From NCBI RefSeq assembly GCF_013214175.1, contig NZ_JABSPA010000002.1:682001-746000 (forward strand): 64,000 bases of DNA. The letters run 5' to 3'. The position numbers and the translations under genes are program-made. A model generated the notes under the pieces. That model worked only from the letters and a program-made list of their open reading frames with translations, made no database searches and was not told the DNA's origin. This DNA is from Colwellia sp. (GTDB taxonomy: Bacteria; Pseudomonadota; Gammaproteobacteria; Enterobacterales; Alteromonadaceae). Each line of letters begins with the position of its first letter. Position 1 is the stretch's first letter. This document shows, in pieces, positions 20,581-28,995 of this stretch.

Positions 20581-22215
20581 TCATTCACTTGCTGCTAACT
20601 CCACGGGAAAGGTGATATCAAAACTCACGCCCCGCTCTTCTTCTTCTTCAAGAGTAATATGACCATCTAGTGCCTGAGTTACTAGGTTATATACTAAATG
20701 CATACCTAGTCCACTGCCACCACTACCACGCTTGGTAGTCGTAAAGGGGTCGAAAATTTTGGCTTTTATTGATTCATCAATACCATTACCATCGTCACGA
20801 TAATTAATATGTAATTGATCGCTTAAGTTCATAATGTTGATGGTAATTGTACCATTATCAAGGCCATCAAAAGCATGAAAAATCGAATTAAGGATTAAGT
20901 TTATTAATATTTGATTGATGGGACCTGGTTTACTGGTGATGTATAACTCTTCAGGGCAGTTTACTTTGACATTAACATTAGCTGATTCGATTTTTGCTGA
21001 TATTGTTAATAATACTTCGTCAACTAGGCCACTGACATTAAATGTTCTACTCTCAGCACTTGATTGATCTACTGCAACTTTTTTAAAGCTTGATATTAGC
21101 TTAGCGGCACGCTCTAAATTTCGGAATATAATAGCAACATTTTCATCACTATCGATTAAGAATTTCTTTAGTTGGCTAGATTTGAGAGTTTGATTATCAA
21201 AGGCCATTTTTATTTCACTTAGTTTATCTGCCAATAAACTCGAAGCAGTAACACCTAAACCTATTGGCGTGTTTACTTCATGAGCAATACCGGCAACCAT
21301 ATCACCAAGGGAAGCCATTTTTTCTGTTTCAACTAATTGATCTTGGAATTCGTGTAATTTCTCTAATGTTGATAATAACTCTTGATTTGACTCTTTTAAT
21401 GCGTCTGTTCTGGCACTTAGTCTGTTTTCCAGCGCTTGATTTTTAGACTCTACATGTTTTTGCTCTTCGACAAAGTTACTCACATGTTTGTCGGTGCGCA
21501 ATAATAATACGTTGATACTTTTAGTTAAAATATCAAGCTCCTTATAGGGCTGCCTCGTTAATTGAGTCTGATAATTTCTACTTTGAGATATTTTACTAAT
21601 ATCATCAATGAGCTTGACCATGGGTTGAGTCGTTGTTCTAAAAATCCATTGGGAAATGGCAAAAGCAAGCATCAAGGTTAAAACTAAGAAGGCCAAAGTC
21701 ATATAAGTTAATTTTCTAATAAAGCTCTGTTTTTCAAGGAGGCTCGATTGGATAAATAAGTAGCCTAAAGTCTGTTGCCCTTGGCTAATTTTAACGATGA
21801 GCTCTAGATGATTACTTTGGTATTGAATGGTACTCAATTGTGATATTTGGTCGATTTTATTACTAATTGCTGGAAACCTATGGTTTTTATTATAGCTAGT
21901 GAAATACTCAACACTGCCATCTTCATTTAATCGATAGACATGAATATGGTTAATAATTGGCGTGGTGATTAATTCTTTAAGTTCTTCTTTTAGTTTTACT
22001 TGGCTAACGTCATTGTCACTTTCGAGAAATCGGCTACTATTCTTAGCTAATATATTTGCCCAAGCACGTGTTTCACTGGCAATGGTTTCATCACCCTCTT
22101 TATCAACCATATTAATTATGCTTATCGCAGCAATAAGTAAAGTAATGGTACTTAACGCCATAATACTTCGTACTAAGCGACTATGCAGTGACATCTTTTG
22201 AGTTGCTTTTGCCAT
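20581..22215 (-). CDS. Membrane sensor histidine kinase upstream of arcA
   Basis: This is a classical transmembrane kinase of about 544 residues: one N-terminal membrane helix (about 15-37), a periplasmic sensor (about 38-170) of unknown fold, a second membrane helix (about 172-192), HAMP, a coiled coil (about 255-300), HisKA with His312 in GIAHEVNTPIG, and an HATPase domain with NLILNSIFHAFD, DDGNGI and GSGGSGLGMHL. There is no receiver or HPt domain. It lies between rsmC and arcA on the same strand, 14 bases after rsmC and 156 before arcA, and no other response regulator gene is adjacent. ATG 22215 is preferred over an in-frame TTG nine bases earlier; ribosome binding sites are weak for both. 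Signal and partner are unknown. Confidence 0.85.
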   Translation of the reverse strand: MAKATQKMSLHSRLVRSIMALSTITLLIAAISIINMVDKEGDETIASETRAWANILAKNSSRFLESDNDVSQVKLKEELKELITTPIINHIHVYRLNEDGSVEYFTSYNKNHRFPAISNKIDQISQLSTIQYQSNHLELIVKISQGQQTLGYLFIQSSLLEKQSFIRKLTYMTLAFLVLTLMLAFAISQWIFRTTTQPMVKLIDDISKISQSRNYQTQLTRQPYKELDILTKSINVLLLRTDKHVSNFVEEQKHVESKNQALENRLSARTDALKESNQELLSTLEKLHEFQDQLVETEKMASLGDMVAGIAHEVNTPIGLGVTASSLLADKLSEIKMAFDNQTLKSSQLKKFLIDSDENVAIIFRNLERAAKLISSFKKVAVDQSSAESRTFNVSGLVDEVLLTISAKIESANVNVKVNCPEELYITSKPGPINQILINLILNSIFHAFDGLDNGTITINIMNLSDQLHINYRDDGNGIDESIKAKIFDPFTTTKRGSGGSGLGMHLVYNLVTQALDGHITLEEEEERGVSFDITFPVELAASE

Positions 22216-22238
22216 GGTAACCAATTAATTAACTTCTA

Positions 22239-23303
22239 TTACTTTGATGATAGCTGAGCTTGGTAAATAGTAAACCCTTTGCCTTTTGCTATAACACGGG
22301 TATTGCCTATATGTGCTTGCATGATGGGTTGATATCGTAAAAAACTATTGGCAACTATGGTTATGCTGCCTTGCTTGGTAAGTTGCTTGTTTATTCCAGC
22401 TAAAAAGTCTTCACTGGCTTCATAGTGCGTTTTGACACCTTGATGAAAAGGAGGATTCGAAACAACGTGTTGATACTTTTCGCTAACATCAGATAAGCTA
22501 TTGGAAGGGAACACCTTACCCGATAAGCCGTTTAAAGCTAAACTCTCTTGTGCTGAAGTCAACGCTAAGGCGCTGACATCAAGTAGATACAATTTAGTGT
22601 CGATATGTTTCTTACCGATAAAGCAGCTAATAACGCCCGCCCCACAGCCAAAATCAAGAACTTTCCCTGACATTTTGTCGGGTAAATTACTCAATAATAA
22701 AGCCGTACCGGTATCAAGTTTTTGTTGGCTGAATACGCCAGGTAGTGAGGCGATTGTTAGTTCAACTCCTTCAACAGTGATCTGATATTTTTTAAACCAA
22801 TCTTGTAAGTTAAAGACGACAGATAATTTTTCTGGCTGAAACAAGCCGGCAAAAAGCAGACAGTGGCGAGCAGCATCGACTTTCTGACAACAACTCAGTA
22901 GGTCTTTGGTTAATTTAGGCGCGGACTGAATGCCACCTTTTTTCTCGCCAACCAGTAATATTTTTGTGGTTTCATTTATGCAATGAGCAATCATAGCTAG
23001 GGTAAAAGTTAATTCAGCCTTACTTTTAGGGAAAGCTATTATAACAAGGTCATGACAAGTCTTTGTTTGATACGTACTAGCGAACGTAGCATGAACACCT
23101 TGTCTCTTTGCTCCGTCATTTTTTTTGGTAATTGCCTGATAATCGATAAAATTAGTATTAAAGCAATGAATACTCTCTGGCTGATCTAGTGCAATAAGCG
23201 CATCAATAAAGCCATCCTCAGGTAAATTAATCAATAATGGTGCTTTAGCAATAAGTAATTCACTATTACGTAATAAAACTTGGCTAGGATTCGACAAAGA
23301 CAT
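22239..23303 (-). CDS. rsmC: 16S rRNA m2G1207 methyltransferase RsmC
   Basis: This 354-residue SAM-dependent methyltransferase modifies G1207 of 16S rRNA. The N-terminal half is the degenerate methyltransferase-like domain typical of RsmC and starts SLSNPSQVLLRNSELL. The C-terminal catalytic half shows LPGVFSQQKLDTGTALLL, the SAM motif VLDFGCGAGVIS, and the guanine-specific NPPFHQG motif. These match E. coli RsmC (343 residues) in order. RlmG is the nearest alternative but LPGVFS plus overall similarity favour RsmC. It is 14 bases upstream of the kinase gene, probably in one transcript. Confidence 0.93.
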   Translation of the reverse strand: MSLSNPSQVLLRNSELLIAKAPLLINLPEDGFIDALIALDQPESIHCFNTNFIDYQAITKKNDGAKRQGVHATFASTYQTKTCHDLVIIAFPKSKAELTFTLAMIAHCINETTKILLVGEKKGGIQSAPKLTKDLLSCCQKVDAARHCLLFAGLFQPEKLSVVFNLQDWFKKYQITVEGVELTIASLPGVFSQQKLDTGTALLLSNLPDKMSGKVLDFGCGAGVISCFIGKKHIDTKLYLLDVSALALTSAQESLALNGLSGKVFPSNSLSDVSEKYQHVVSNPPFHQGVKTHYEASEDFLAGINKQLTKQGSITIVANSFLRYQPIMQAHIGNTRVIAKGKGFTIYQAQLSSK

Positions 23304-23893
23304 AGGGCAATAAACAGAGAAAGAATAAAGGTTATATTCTACGGTAAATTAGTATAAGGGAATAGGGAAATTTGCTGGAAGTTAATTGTACCAAGGTAAA
23401 AAAAATGCTTAAATAGCAAATGTCCCTAATTCCTATTTAGTGGTTAATCAACTAACCGCTAAATATTAATAGGGCCAGAAGAGGAGCGTTAACCAGGTAA
23501 TTACCGTTGTTTTGTTTGTATGGTGTTTTTTCATACAGTCAAAAACAGAGATCAAACTCTGTAGAGGGTAATGAGGGGGATTAACGCCGAGATAGATGGC
23601 TATTTGATTGGCTGTTTATCGGTTGTTTACTTTATACCTTATAGAGTAGTGGGCTGAATCCCAACAACTGTCACTTTGAATAATAGCCATATTGGTTGTT
23701 TAAGTGGGGAGCTTCTGGCCTGTTGCATATTAGCCAAAATGCCAGCCTCGCTGTTGTTATGCTCTTCTTTGTAATCGCCCAGTCCTCCGCACTCTGTATC
23801 TAGTTTTATTAACCCTGCATCTTTATGCCTGTTTTGATAATGCTGATACTCAATATCTTTCTATAGACTTTTATCAGATAAGCGGAGTAATAA
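23304..23893. other. Intergenic leader region of the lysine operon
   Basis: About 590 bases separate rsmC from the dapD-type gene. Most is occupied by the lysine riboswitch (23472-23720). The remaining 170 bases up to the coding start probably hold the expression platform; the first 170 bases should hold the promoters, which I could not fix. Confidence 0.7.
23472..23720 (+). ncRNA. Lysine riboswitch (L box)
   Basis: The closing stem P1 is GGCCAGAAG (23473-23481) with CTTCTGGCC (23712-23720). Inside, in the correct order, are the conserved segments AGAGGAGCG, GAGGGGG followed by ACGCCGAGA, CAACTGTCA and AGTGGGGAGCTTCT, which match the lysine-sensing aptamer core of B. subtilis lysC as I know it. 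It lies on the strand of the three downstream lysine-pathway genes. The downstream sequence lacks a strong terminator, but CTCCGC at 23785-23790 can pair with GCGGAG at 23882-23887, the ribosome binding site of the first gene, so translational control is plausible. Confidence 0.92.
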
Positions 23894-24643
23894 ATGAACT
23901 GGCAAGATGTATTAGCACAGTTAGAATCAGGTAGTTTACGAGCGGCAAACCAAGATGAAGCCGGTAACTGGCATGCAAATATTGAAGTGAAACAAGGTAT
24001 TTTAGCTGCTTTTAAAGCGGGTAAAAACGTTGCCTTTAGTGATAATTATCAAGGTTTTGTCGATAAAGATAACTTACCTGCTCGTCAGTTTTCACCAGAA
24101 GACGGTGTTCGTTTAGTGCCTGGTGGCTCATCAGTACGTGCTGGTGCCTATGTTGCTGAAGGCGTTATTATTATGCCTCCTGCTTATATCAATGTCGGTG
24201 CCTTTGTCGATACTGGTACTATGATTGATAGCCATGCGTTAATTGGCTCATGTGCACAAATAGGAAAAAATGTTCACGTATCAGCTGCTGTGCAAATTGG
24301 TGGAGTATTAGAGCCAATAGGTGCTAGCCCGGTAATTATTGAAGACGATGCTTTTTTAAGTGCGGGTGTTGTGGTTGTTGAAGGTATTGTTGTTAAAAAA
24401 GGTGCAGTATTAGCACCGGGCGTATCTCTGTCTAAGTCAGTGCCTGTTTATGATTGTGTAAAGCAAGTTATGCGTGAAAAGGGTGCTGAAATTCCTGAAC
24501 GTGCTGTGGTTGTACCTGGTACTCGTCCTGTCAAAGGTGAGTGGGCACAAGCGCAAGGTTTAAGCATGGCTTGTGCACTTATCGTAAAATACCGTGATGA
24601 ACAAAGTGATGCTTCTCTAGAGTTAGAATCTATTTTACGTTAA
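23894..24643 (+). CDS. dapD: Tetrahydrodipicolinate N-succinyltransferase, short DapD type
   Basis: This 249-residue left-handed beta-helix acyltransferase matches DapD: GSLRAANQDEAGNWH at the N-terminus, GTMIDSHALIGSCAQIGKN, IGGVLEPIGASPVIIEDD and a C-terminal CALIVKYRDE. DapD transfers succinyl from succinyl-CoA to tetrahydrodipicolinate in lysine and DAP synthesis. It lacks about 38 N-terminal residues relative to E. coli DapD (274) and may be a second, riboswitch-controlled paralogue, since the canonical dapD usually sits near glnD elsewhere. DapH acetyltransferases are less similar. The ATG follows GCGGAG. The next gene starts 177 bases later beyond a large hairpin. Confidence 0.88.
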   Translation: MNWQDVLAQLESGSLRAANQDEAGNWHANIEVKQGILAAFKAGKNVAFSDNYQGFVDKDNLPARQFSPEDGVRLVPGGSSVRAGAYVAEGVIIMPPAYINVGAFVDTGTMIDSHALIGSCAQIGKNVHVSAAVQIGGVLEPIGASPVIIEDDAFLSAGVVVVEGIVVKKGAVLAPGVSLSKSVPVYDCVKQVMREKGAEIPERAVVVPGTRPVKGEWAQAQGLSMACALIVKYRDEQSDASLELESILR

Positions 24644-24659
24644 TTATTCACCTTGTCGC

Positions 24660-24739
24660 TGTAAGGTCCAAACTAGGCATCAAAAGTACTCATTGATATT
24701 CATCAACTCCGTGCTTTTTCTTTTAGTTTGAGCCTTACA
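24660..24739. repeat. Long nested hairpin between the dapD and lysA genes
   Basis: TGTAAGGTCCAAACTA and TAGTTTGAGCCTTACA pair at 14 of 16 positions. Inside, AAAAGTAC pairs with GTGCTTTT and TTGAT with ATCAA. The whole 80 bases can fold into one rod. It may terminate, stabilise or process the operon message. Confidence 0.6.
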
Positions 24740-24820
24740 ACTTAAAGCTGAATAATTAATAGCTGATTTTACCCCTCGATATAAATTCCTAACGTCTTAA
24801 CACCTAAAAGAACATTTATC

Positions 24821-26068
24821 ATGACTAAACCCACTTGGTTCGACACCACTATCGAAAACGCGTTAATCAACCATAAATCACCTGACGATGAACATGGCTA
24901 TTTTGTCTATCAACTTGATGCGCTCAAAACACATTTGGCTAGCTTGCAGCAGCAAGACGTTATTAAGTTATGGTTTGCTGTAAAAGCTAATCCGCTATCC
25001 AAAATTATTCAAACCCTAGATGGTGCTGGCTTTGATTTTGATGTCGCCAGTGCGGGTGAGTTAACGCAAGTATTAGCGCAGGGGATAGATCCAAGCCGAG
25101 TATTGAATACGGGTCCAGCTAAATCAAAGAAGCAAATAAGTTCCTTTGTTAAGCAAGGAGTACGTACCTTTGTCGTTGAGAGTTTAAACCAACTGAACTG
25201 GCTCAATGAAGTCGTGCTGGAGCAGGAGTTGTCATCAGCTGAGGCAGACAAGCCTAAAGTGCTACTTAGAGTGCAGCTGCAATGGCATGAAGGTGAGAAA
25301 AACCCACTAGGTGGTAATAGTTTAACGCCGTTTGGTCTATCGGTGTCTGAGTGGCAGAATATTCATGCAGATAACTATCCTGCCTTGGATCTGTGTGGTT
25401 TACATATTTTCCAATGGGGAAATATGCTCAGTAATGAAAAAATGTTTTCATTATGGTCGCAAATGATACCGCCGTTAACTGAGTTAGCTAATAGCATAGG
25501 TATGAGCTTAAAAGTGCTAGATTTAGGTGGTGGTCTAGGTATTGATTATTTAGGCGCAGGGCAAACTTTGTCTTGGCCGAAAGTTATTGAAGATTTAGCC
25601 ATCATCAAAGAAAAAGCTGGCGTAGAGGAATTGTGGCTGGAATTAGGGCGCTTTGCTGTTGCTGAGTGTGGCTATTATGTTGTGCCAGTCGTTGATAGGA
25701 AAATGAATTATGACAAAGAGCAGTTGGTGTTAGCCGCAGGTATCAATCATTTATTACGTCCAGCAATTACTGAACAACCCTTTCCGGTACAAATACTACG
25801 CGAAGGTTTTACAAGTGAAAATACCACTATGCAGGCTTTTGATCTTCATGGTCCTTTATGTACTAGCATGGATAAACTCGGACAGTTAGATTTACCTAGC
25901 GATATTGCTGTTGGTGAGCAGTTAATCTTTGGTTATTGCGGCGCTTATGGTTTTACTGAAAGTATGCCATTTTTCTTATGTCATGAATTAGCTGCCGAGT
26001 ACGTTTATCAAAATGGCAGTCTTATTCAAGTGAGAGCTGCTCAGCCAGCTTCATCATATTTGGCATAG
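24821..26068 (+). CDS. LysA-like PLP-dependent decarboxylase (diaminopimelate decarboxylase family)
   Basis: This 415-residue fold-type III PLP enzyme probably decarboxylates meso-diaminopimelate to lysine. The PLP lysine is Lys55 in FAVKANP; DLGGGLGIDY binds the cofactor phosphate; GPLCTSMDKL and GYCGAYGFTESMPFF are the active-site segments contributed across the dimer. The usual EPGR is ELGR, and the protein is diverged from canonical LysA, so carboxynorspermidine or another amino acid decarboxylase is possible. The lysine riboswitch upstream and the DapD neighbour favour a lysine role. The next gene starts 42 bases downstream. Confidence 0.75.
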   Translation: MTKPTWFDTTIENALINHKSPDDEHGYFVYQLDALKTHLASLQQQDVIKLWFAVKANPLSKIIQTLDGAGFDFDVASAGELTQVLAQGIDPSRVLNTGPAKSKKQISSFVKQGVRTFVVESLNQLNWLNEVVLEQELSSAEADKPKVLLRVQLQWHEGEKNPLGGNSLTPFGLSVSEWQNIHADNYPALDLCGLHIFQWGNMLSNEKMFSLWSQMIPPLTELANSIGMSLKVLDLGGGLGIDYLGAGQTLSWPKVIEDLAIIKEKAGVEELWLELGRFAVAECGYYVVPVVDRKMNYDKEQLVLAAGINHLLRPAITEQPFPVQILREGFTSENTTMQAFDLHGPLCTSMDKLGQLDLPSDIAVGEQLIFGYCGAYGFTESMPFFLCHELAAEYVYQNGSLIQVRAAQPASSYLA

Positions 26069-26110
26069 TTAGGAATAGTTAAGCAATTGTTAAGGGATAG
26101 TTGAGAGAAG

Positions 26111-27256
26111 ATGATGAATAAATTTACCAAAGAAGTTATGTCAGTGGGCGAAATGGCCAGTGGCGCTAAACTCACCGTACCGGTATATGCTTTTAAAGCT
26201 GAAAACAATACGGGTTCCAACACTGGTTCTAATGTTTATATACAGGCAAACATGCATGGTGCGGAAGTACAAGGTAACGCGGTAATTTTCCAGTTACTTG
26301 AACTACTACAGCACTGTAAATTACAAGGTAATATTACTTTAGTGCCTTATGCAAATCCCGTCGCTTGTAATCACAAAAATGGTGAGTATACCTTAGGTCG
26401 TTTTGATCCTATCACTGGGGTAAACTGGAATCGTATGTACCACTTTGATGAAAGTGTGATTGAGCCTTTCGCACAACAATATTTAGATGCCAGCGAAGAC
26501 GATATAAAGGATAAATTCCAACAACTATTAGTTAATGAAGTTGAAAGTAAGCTAGAGCAAAATACTTGGGGGCTCACTACGGGACAACGTATTGCTTATC
26601 AATTGCAGCGTCTTGCTCACCAAGCAGATATCGTTTTGGACTTACATACAGGGCCAATTTCCAGTAAACATTTATATTGCCCTGAATATGCTCAAGACAG
26701 TGCTAAATATTTTGATATTGAACATACGTTATTAATTCCCAATGATTTCGGTGGCGCTATGGATGAGGCAACATTTTGTCCTTGGTGGAGTTTACAGCAG
26801 GCTTACCAGACTTTAGGGCGAAAATTCACCATGGGACAGGGGGCTTTTAATAAGGAAAGTTTTACTGTTGAACTTGGCTCGCAAGAGCAAATAGACTTGG
26901 ATGTAGCTAAGCAAGATGCCTTAAGTATTTTATCTTATTTACAATATCAGGGTGTTATTGATAATGAGCAATACCAGCCACAAAAAATGACTCGATACGC
27001 AGGTTACTTGAAAGATTATAAAGCGTTATATTCGCCTATGGGTGGCATGGTCGATTATCTTGCGGAATTTGGCAAACCTTTAGCTGCCGGCGAGCCATTA
27101 GCACGGATCCTGCGTATGGATAATTACGGTGATGGTGAGGCATTGCATTATGTCTCGCTTGAGCAAGAAGTTATTCCTATTTTACACTTTGCTTCTGCTA
27201 GCGTTAATCAGGGCACAGAGTTGTATAAGGTACTTTGTAATTACTTTAAACTGTAA
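26111..27256 (+). CDS. M14-family zinc deacylase (AstE/AspA type), possible succinyl-DAP desuccinylase
   Basis: This 381-residue protein belongs to the succinylglutamate desuccinylase/aspartoacylase branch of M14 metallohydrolases. The zinc ligands are visible: His49 and Glu52 in NMHGAEVQGN and His179 in DLHTGP; a catalytic glutamate is likely in FTVELGSQ. Such enzymes remove acyl groups from amino acids. In this operon, behind a lysine riboswitch and with DapD and a DAP decarboxylase, the missing step is N-succinyl-DAP desuccinylase, so I infer that it may replace DapE (M20 family). A role in cleaving another acyl-amino acid cannot be excluded. It ends at an array of hairpin repeats. Confidence 0.78.
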   Translation: MMNKFTKEVMSVGEMASGAKLTVPVYAFKAENNTGSNTGSNVYIQANMHGAEVQGNAVIFQLLELLQHCKLQGNITLVPYANPVACNHKNGEYTLGRFDPITGVNWNRMYHFDESVIEPFAQQYLDASEDDIKDKFQQLLVNEVESKLEQNTWGLTTGQRIAYQLQRLAHQADIVLDLHTGPISSKHLYCPEYAQDSAKYFDIEHTLLIPNDFGGAMDEATFCPWWSLQQAYQTLGRKFTMGQGAFNKESFTVELGSQEQIDLDVAKQDALSILSYLQYQGVIDNEQYQPQKMTRYAGYLKDYKALYSPMGGMVDYLAEFGKPLAAGEPLARILRMDNYGDGEALHYVSLEQEVIPILHFASASVNQGTELYKVLCNYFKL

Positions 27257-27279
27257 TCTTTAGCTTTTATTATTATGTA

Positions 27280-27478
27280 CAGGATGTACGGTAGCTCGCG
27301 GAGATAGGATATCTAAGAGCGAGCCAAACAGGATGTACGGTAGCTCACGGAGATAGGGATATCTAAGAGTGAGCAAAACAGGATGTACGCTAGTTCGCGG
27401 AGATAGGGATATCTAGGAGCGAGCTAAACAGGATTTCCCCTCGTTCACTGAGGCAGGTGTCTATGAGTATATCCATGA
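27280..27478. repeat. Tandem hairpin repeats, three full copies and one decayed
   Basis: Copies start at 27280, 27329, 27379 and 27429 with CAGGAT and a 49-50 base period. Each holds an inverted repeat: outer arms GCTCGC/GCGAGC in copy 1, GCTCAC/GTGAGC in copy 2, GTTCGC/GCGAGC in copy 3, and an inner AGATA/TATCT stem. The change in copy 2 is compensated on both arms. Copy 4 has changed sequence but keeps TTCACT with AGTGAA. The array lies between two converging genes. Confidence 0.85.
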
Positions 27479-27509
27479 AGTGAATCTATTTACCTTCCTA
27501 TGCAGCTGA

Positions 27510-28793
27510 CTATATTTTTAAGCTGAGCTGCAATGCCGCACCAATAGTATCGTTATCGCCGGTGAAAGCGGCAATATCAATAGCAAAGACATCCCAAGGT
27601 GAAATACCAATACCAGCAGTATAAATGTCATCATCAGCATCATTTAAGTCAGTACGATAACCTAAGCGAAATTGAATATGTTCATAGAAACGAAACTCAG
27701 CACCCGCGGCAGCATATTTTGACGGCGCTAAAGAGGCAAACTGTTCTCGGTCGGTTAAGTCTATTTCTGTCGCTAAGCTGAGCCAGTCATTTTGATAACT
27801 CAAACCAAAGCTACTGGTCATTTTTAAGGTAAAGGTTATATCTTGTTCGACATGATGTACGGTTTGTTTAATCAAGTTGTTGGTAACAAGCGCAGCGTGC
27901 CATTGACGCTCTACTCCCCAAGCGATATATAAACCTAAGTCAATATTACTGCCACTTTCATCGGTGATATTCTCGTCATCGGTAATTTCAAAGTCATCAT
28001 CATCAAAGTCACTAATTTGCACGCGATTAAAATAAAGATCAACGCGTTGGTACTTTAATTTTGCGCCAATACTTAAATCATAATTGGCGTGTTTAACCGC
28101 AGGGTAAGCGGCCATAACACCAGCTTCAGCAATTGAGTAACCTACGGCTGTAGTGGCCGATTCAAGGTTATTTAGGTTTAAGTTACAATCAAGCATATTG
28201 GTACAGTCATTCACCGCTTGGTCTAGTATAGCTTCATCACCTTCACTGTAATCCATGGTACCGCCGATGCGACCATATTGATTAGTGAAAAAGCCAATGC
28301 TTATATACTGGTTGGGAATGAGAATTTGGAAATTCAAACCATTGCGGATCTTAACAACTTTGCCATCGATCTTTTTAAAGTCAGTAATAATAACATCTAC
28401 TTGCTCATTTAAATCATTATAATAATTCTGCTGTTGCTCTGATGATTGGACATTTTGCAATTGAATTCCGTTAATGTCATCGGCTAATTTATCAAGGTTG
28501 TCACTAATATCTTCGGCAGTATCAGCAACATCATATTTATCCGATGCCATAACGCCAACATTTAATGAGAAGAAAACATCATCATCGTTATCAAATTTGG
28601 TCAGTAACGCAGGGTTACTCAATGATGAGGTGAAGTCTTGGGTTAGGCCGGTAAAGCCTTGTCCGGTACGTTTAGCGGTAAAGCTTTCGCCGTAACTCGG
28701 TAATGTCATAGCCATGACTGGAATTAACAATAATGCTCTTTTAAATGTTTGACGGCAGGTAATATTTAACGGGGAATTAGTGCAATAGGCCAT
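27510..28793 (-). CDS. TraF-like outer membrane protein (conjugal transfer TraF family), chromosomal
   Basis: This 427-residue protein has a signal peptide (hydrophobic core ALLLIPVMAMTLPS, likely cut near SYG-ES) and a C-terminal half rich in alternating beta strands ending in a hydrophobic ALQLSLKI strand, as in outer membrane barrels. The start of the mature part (RTGQGFTGLTQDFTSSLSNP) resembles the group usually annotated as plasmid transfer operon TraF, which shares the FadL/OmpP1-like NPA motif. No conjugation genes are nearby, so the name reflects family only. An AAGGA ribosome binding site precedes the ATG. It is flanked by the hairpin array and by the zinc unit. Function unknown. Confidence 0.6.
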   Translation of the reverse strand: MAYCTNSPLNITCRQTFKRALLLIPVMAMTLPSYGESFTAKRTGQGFTGLTQDFTSSLSNPALLTKFDNDDDVFFSLNVGVMASDKYDVADTAEDISDNLDKLADDINGIQLQNVQSSEQQQNYYNDLNEQVDVIITDFKKIDGKVVKIRNGLNFQILIPNQYISIGFFTNQYGRIGGTMDYSEGDEAILDQAVNDCTNMLDCNLNLNNLESATTAVGYSIAEAGVMAAYPAVKHANYDLSIGAKLKYQRVDLYFNRVQISDFDDDDFEITDDENITDESGSNIDLGLYIAWGVERQWHAALVTNNLIKQTVHHVEQDITFTLKMTSSFGLSYQNDWLSLATEIDLTDREQFASLAPSKYAAAGAEFRFYEHIQFRLGYRTDLNDADDDIYTAGIGISPWDVFAIDIAAFTGDNDTIGAALQLSLKI

Positions 28794-28977
28794 AAATAAA
28801 TCCTTGTGTTAATAAGACAACATAGCAAATCAACCCAATAGAAATATAGGGCTAACAGGACAAAGTATAGCGCAGCTGTTTAGCATGATGATTTCAATCC
28901 TTTATTTATAGCTGTATTGGAGGTAGACGAAAAATTCACTATGGCAAGAAAAGCAATTATTGAGTTAGTTGGCTAAG

Positions 28978-28992
28978 TGTTATAGTATAACA
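28978..28992. promoter_or_regulatory. Zur box
   Basis: TGTTATAGTATAACA is a perfect palindrome and matches the core of the gammaproteobacterial Zur operator (TGTTATANTATAACA) exactly. It lies directly before the start of a small Cys/His protein and about 460 bases before a His-rich TonB receptor, which is the expected zinc-uptake setting. Confidence 0.85.
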
Positions 28993-28995
28993 TCT

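Noticed and set aside
27280..27428. Regular 49-50-base repeats as a CRISPR array
   Set aside because: The units are contiguous, with no unique spacers between them, and each is palindromic along its whole length; no cas genes are near.
27510..28793. TraF-like gene as evidence of an integrated conjugative element
   Set aside because: No other transfer, integrase or attachment sequences are present; chromosomal outer membrane proteins carry the same family name.
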